Assembly: GCF_024749285.1 (NCBI RefSeq)
Contig: NZ_CP087196.1
Span: forward strand, 4,712,001-4,776,000
Reading direction: 5' to 3'
DNA length: 64,000 nucleotides
From: Pseudomonas sp. B21-015
Lineage (GTDB): Bacteria; Pseudomonadota; Gammaproteobacteria; Pseudomonadales; Pseudomonadaceae
Part shown: positions 61,274-64,000 of the stretch, in pieces
How the letters are laid out: each line of letters begins with the position of its first letter
Numbering within the stretch: position 1 is the first letter of the stretch
Program-made: the position numbers and the translations under genes
The notes under the pieces: model-generated
Databases searched by the model: none
Seen by the model: the letters and a program-made list of their open reading frames with translations, nothing else
What the model was told of the DNA's origin: nothing

Positions 61274-61903
61274 CTAGGCCTCGGCCATGAATGGCGCAGG
61301 GTCGCCGCAACCGACGCGGATGACTTCCGGCTCGCCGTCGGCGAGGTTGATCACGGTGGATGCCTTGATCCCGCCGAAACCGCCGTCGATGATCAGGTCC
61401 ACCTGATGCTCAAGCAACTGGCGCATTTCGTAGGGATCGGTCAACGGGTCGGTGTCGCCGGGCATGATCAGGGTCACGCTCATCAGCGGTTCGCCAAGTT
61501 CTTCGAGCAGCGCCAAAGCAATCGGGTGGCTCGGCACACGCAGGCCGATGGTGCGCTTTTTCGGGTGCAGCAATAGCCGCGGAACTTCCCGGGTGGCGTT
61601 GAGAATGAAGGTGTAAGGCCCCGGCAAGTGAGCTTTGAGCAAGCGGAAGGTGCCGGTGTCGATCTTGGCAAACAGCCCCAACTGCGACAGGTCGCTGCAA
61701 ATCAGCGCGAAGTTGTGCTTCTCATCCAGCTGACGCAACCGGCGCACGCGCTCCACGGCGCTCTTGTCGCCGATCTGGCAACCAATGGCGTAGGAAGAGT
61801 CCGTGGGATAAATCACCACCCCGCCGTTGCGGATGATCTCGACAGCCTGTTTGATCAGGCGCGCTTGCGGGTTTTCCGGATGAATCTGGAAAAATTGACT
61901 CAC
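61274..61903 (-). CDS. yciO: YciO/Sua5-family L-threonylcarbamoyladenylate synthase-like protein
   Basis: A 209-residue protein of the YrdC/Sua5 fold, starting at GTG 61903 (VSQFFQIHPENPQARLIKQAVEIIRNGG). Conserved residues lie in VVIYPTDSSYAIGC and LPGPYTFILNATREVPRLLLHPKKRTIGLRVPSHPIALALL. YciO is related to but distinct from the essential YrdC/TsaC; its exact role in threonylcarbamoyl transfer is not settled. It overlaps nothing but is coupled closely to scpA. Confidence 0.85.
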   Translation of the reverse strand: MSQFFQIHPENPQARLIKQAVEIIRNGGVVIYPTDSSYAIGCQIGDKSAVERVRRLRQLDEKHNFALICSDLSQLGLFAKIDTGTFRLLKAHLPGPYTFILNATREVPRLLLHPKKRTIGLRVPSHPIALALLEELGEPLMSVTLIMPGDTDPLTDPYEMRQLLEHQVDLIIDGGFGGIKASTVINLADGEPEVIRVGCGDPAPFMAEA

Positions 61904-61916
61904 ATTCTCTACCTGT

Positions 61917-62780
61917 TCAGACGGCGGCAATAATTGGGTCATGTTTGAATCGACACCACAGTGGTGGCAGATCCTCCGGAAGCGGGCGGTATTCACCGAT
62001 CTCGGACCAGCCTCCAGGGCCATGAAAATCACTGCCGGCGCTGACCAGCAGACCAAATTCGCGGGCAAGAATCGCCAGGCTGCCCACCTGTTCGGCGGGT
62101 TGATGGCCATTGACCACTTCAATCGCGTGGCCCCCGGCTTGAATATAGTCAGAAATCAGGCGGCGACGCTTGCTGCGAGTGAAATCGTAGTGCCAGGGAT
62201 GCGCCAGGCTGACCCAGGCACCCGCGGCGCGCAGGGTTTCGACGGTGTCTTCCAGGGTTGGCCAGTGTTGTTTGACGTCTCCCAGTTTGCCGGCACCCAG
62301 CCATTTGCGGAACGCTTCGGCGCGATCCTTGACGAAACCTTCGCGCACCATCCAGTCGGCGAAATGCGGACGGGCCGGCGCGTTGCCACTGTCGCCCAGT
62401 TCCTGCTGAATGGCCCGGGCACCGTCAAGCGCCCCCGGCATGCCTTTCAACGCCAACTTGCGGCTTATTTCTTCGGACCGTAGCCAGCGGCCATCGTGCA
62501 ATTTTGCGATGGCCTCGACCAACGGCGCGGCATTGACGTCGAAACCATAGCCCAACACATGAATGGTCGCCCCGCCCCAAGTGCAGGACAATTCGACGCC
62601 GTTGACCAGTTGCATCCCCAGCGCCGTCGCGGTGCTACGGGCCTCGTCGAGGCCTTCGAGGGTGTCGTGATCGGTCAAGGCCAGGACTCGCACGCCTTTC
62701 TCGAACGCACGCGCAACCAGTGCCGCAGGCGCCAGGGCGCCATCGGAAGCCGTGCTATGGCAGTGCAAATCAACATTCAC
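61917..62780 (-). CDS. PHP-domain phosphoesterase (RNase AM/YciV-like)
   Basis: A 287-residue PHP-domain protein with the metal motifs DLHCHSTASDG (4-14), LTDHDTLEG (35-43), GVELSC (61-66) and SAGSDFHGPG near the C-terminus. E. coli YciV (RNase AM) removes nucleotides from the 5' ends of RNAs and hydrolyses 3',5'-bisphosphate nucleotides, so a nucleotide phosphatase is likely. It begins the minus-strand run of five housekeeping genes and diverges from yciB. Confidence 0.88.
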   Translation of the reverse strand: MNVDLHCHSTASDGALAPAALVARAFEKGVRVLALTDHDTLEGLDEARSTATALGMQLVNGVELSCTWGGATIHVLGYGFDVNAAPLVEAIAKLHDGRWLRSEEISRKLALKGMPGALDGARAIQQELGDSGNAPARPHFADWMVREGFVKDRAEAFRKWLGAGKLGDVKQHWPTLEDTVETLRAAGAWVSLAHPWHYDFTRSKRRRLISDYIQAGGHAIEVVNGHQPAEQVGSLAILAREFGLLVSAGSDFHGPGGWSEIGEYRPLPEDLPPLWCRFKHDPIIAAV

Positions 62781-62867
62781 AGGACTGTGTCACCTCAAAT
62801 CAGCTGACGCTATCGCGCGTCAATATGTTTGTTATTATGCCGCCACATCCTGCTTCTGGCTGCCACT

Positions 62868-63464
62868 GTGAAACAATTCATCGACTTCATCCCGCTTCTA
62901 CTGTTTTTCATCGTCTTCAAAATCGATCCACGGGTCGTCGACATTGGCGGCCATCAACTGACTGTCGGTGGTATTTACAGCGCCACAGCGATGCTGATCA
63001 TCAGCTCCCTGGTGGTCTACGGCACGCTGTTCATCAAGCAGCGCAAGCTGGAGAAAGGCCAGTGGCTGACCCTCATCGCCTGCCTGGTCTTCGGCAGCCT
63101 GACCCTGGCGTTCCACAGCGAGACGTTCCTGAAATGGAAAGCCCCGGTGGTCAACTGGCTGTTCGCTCTCGCGTTCATCGGCAGCCACTTCGTCGGTGAC
63201 CAACTGCTGATCAAGCGCATCATGGGCCACGCACTGACCCTGCCGGAACCGGTCTGGACCCGTCTGAACATCGCCTGGATCGTTTTTTTCCTGTTTTGCG
63301 GCGCCGCCAACCTGTTCGTCGCGTTCACGTTCCAGAGCTACTGGGTCGACTTCAAGGTCTTCGGCAGCCTGGGCATGACGTTGCTGTTCCTGGTCGGCCA
63401 GGGCATCTACCTGTCCCGCCACTTGCACGACGCCGACACCACCACGCCAAAAACCGAGGACTGA
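62868..63464 (+). CDS. yciB: Septation protein A (YciB, inner-membrane)
   Basis: A 198-residue membrane protein with about five to six hydrophobic segments. It matches intracellular septation protein A (YciB/IspZ). Conserved: [46 protein letters not shown], and [21 protein letters not shown]. The GTG start at 62868 ([10 protein letters not shown]) gives the usual length; the upstream frame adds a hydrophobic leader unlikely to be real. Confidence 0.93.
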   Translation: MKQFIDFIPLLLFFIVFKIDPRVVDIGGHQLTVGGIYSATAMLIISSLVVYGTLFIKQRKLEKGQWLTLIACLVFGSLTLAFHSETFLKWKAPVVNWLFALAFIGSHFVGDQLLIKRIMGHALTLPEPVWTRLNIAWIVFFLFCGAANLFVAFTFQSYWVDFKVFGSLGMTLLFLVGQGIYLSRHLHDADTTTPKTED

Positions 63465-63465
63465 C

Positions 63466-63765
63466 ATGCTTTACGCAATCATTGCCACAGACGTCGCCAA
63501 CTCCCTGGAAGCCCGCCTGGCCGCACGGCCTGCGCACCTTGAGCGCCTGCAAGTGCTTAAAGGCGAAGGTCGTATCGTATTGGCCGGCCCACACCCGGCG
63601 GTCGACAGCAATGATCCGGGCGCAGCGGGCTTCACTGGCAGCCTGATCGTTGCTGAATTCGATTCCCTGAGCGCCGCAAAGGCCTGGGCCGACGCCGACC
63701 CGTACGTTGCCGCAGGCGTCTACGCCAATGTTTTGGTCAAGCCGTTCAAGCAAGTCCTGCCGTAA
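63466..63765 (+). CDS. yciI: YciI-family protein
   Basis: A 99-residue dimeric alpha-beta-barrel protein of the YCII family. The core pattern is [23 protein letters not shown], with a conserved His and Asp proposed for catalysis in other members. The ATG is one base after the yciB stop, so it is co-transcribed. Reaction unknown. Confidence 0.9.
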   Translation: MLYAIIATDVANSLEARLAARPAHLERLQVLKGEGRIVLAGPHPAVDSNDPGAAGFTGSLIVAEFDSLSAAKAWADADPYVAAGVYANVLVKPFKQVLP

Positions 63766-63875
63766 AATCCTTCCGCGCGGTGAGCCTTGTCGGCTCATCG
63801 CGTGTTCAATCGCTCATTATTCTCGTTTACCGGCCGACAACCTGCCCAATACTCGTATTGGAATCAGGAGTTGCG

Positions 63876-64000
63876 ATGCGCAAAGGTCCGTTGTGTCTGA
63901 TGTTGGTGACGTTGTCGATCATGGCGCCCGCCCACGGTGAAGAAAGCGCCAATGGCGTTAATTCGACGCCGCTGTCCTTGAGCGCCGGCAGCCAGATCAC
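63876..64000 (+). CDS. Start of an exported protein (cut by the window end)
   Basis: ATG 63876 with CAGGAG 6-8 bases upstream opens a frame of at least 41 residues. It begins with a classic signal peptide (MRKGPLCLMLVTLSIMAPAHG, cleavage probably at AHG/EE), then ESANGVNSTPLSLSAGSQI. The mature protein lies outside the window, so its function cannot be given. Confidence 0.75.
   Translation, partial: MRKGPLCLMLVTLSIMAPAHGEESANGVNSTPLSLSAGSQI

Overview
The window is chromosomal DNA of a fluorescent Pseudomonas (P. fluorescens group). The evidence is the high-GC codon use, the order fliC-flaG-fliD-fliS-fliT-fleQ-fleS-fleR-fliE-fliF-fliG-fliH-fliI, the phhR/phhA-phhB-phhC cluster, and REP/REPIN elements carrying the GTGGGAGC core. 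No rRNA, tRNA, insertion sequence, prophage or CRISPR array was seen.

Layout. Bases 1-13,000 (minus strand) hold flagellar export and basal-body genes (fliI partial, fliH, fliG, fliF, fliE), the regulators fleR, fleS and fleQ, and the filament and cap genes (fliT, fliS, fliD, flaG, fliC). Sigma-54 type promoters are visible upstream of fliE and fleS, and a sigma-28 promoter upstream of fliC. fliF carries an apparent one-base deletion near its 5' end. Bases 13,000-37,900 are a flagellin glycosylation island. It has a Maf-type transferase, a KAS III-like enzyme, a complete pseudaminic acid pathway (pseB, pseC, a pseG-pseH fusion, pseI, pseF) with an associated methylase, and two giant glycosyltransferases. 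It also has a second sugar pathway: CDP-glucose synthesis, 4,6-dehydration, 3,5-epimerisation, C-methylation and reduction. A modular RTX-like protein sits inside the island. Bases 37,900-46,400 hold flgL, flgK, flgJ, flgI, flgH, flgG and flgF.

Bases 46,600-51,000 hold phhR and the divergent phhA-phhB-phhC operon for phenylalanine catabolism. After two tiny genes come an MFS transporter, arfB, a pentapeptide-repeat protein and an aromatic amino acid permease. The permease has a long leader with a candidate 20-residue, two-Trp leader peptide and, further upstream, a TyrR/PhhR-like box. At 56,400-57,700 a 45-residue peptide gene and an M29-peptidase-like gene form a compact two-gene unit that looks like an undescribed peptide-maturation system.

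The last segment is a housekeeping block on the minus strand (PHP phosphatase, YciO, scpA, scpB, rluB). Diverging from it are yciB, yciI and the start of an exported protein.

How it works together: FleQ, then FleS/FleR, then sigma-28 control assembly of the flagellum. The island between flgL and fliC decorates the flagellin with two different exotic sugars. The phh block links amino acid uptake to aromatic catabolism.
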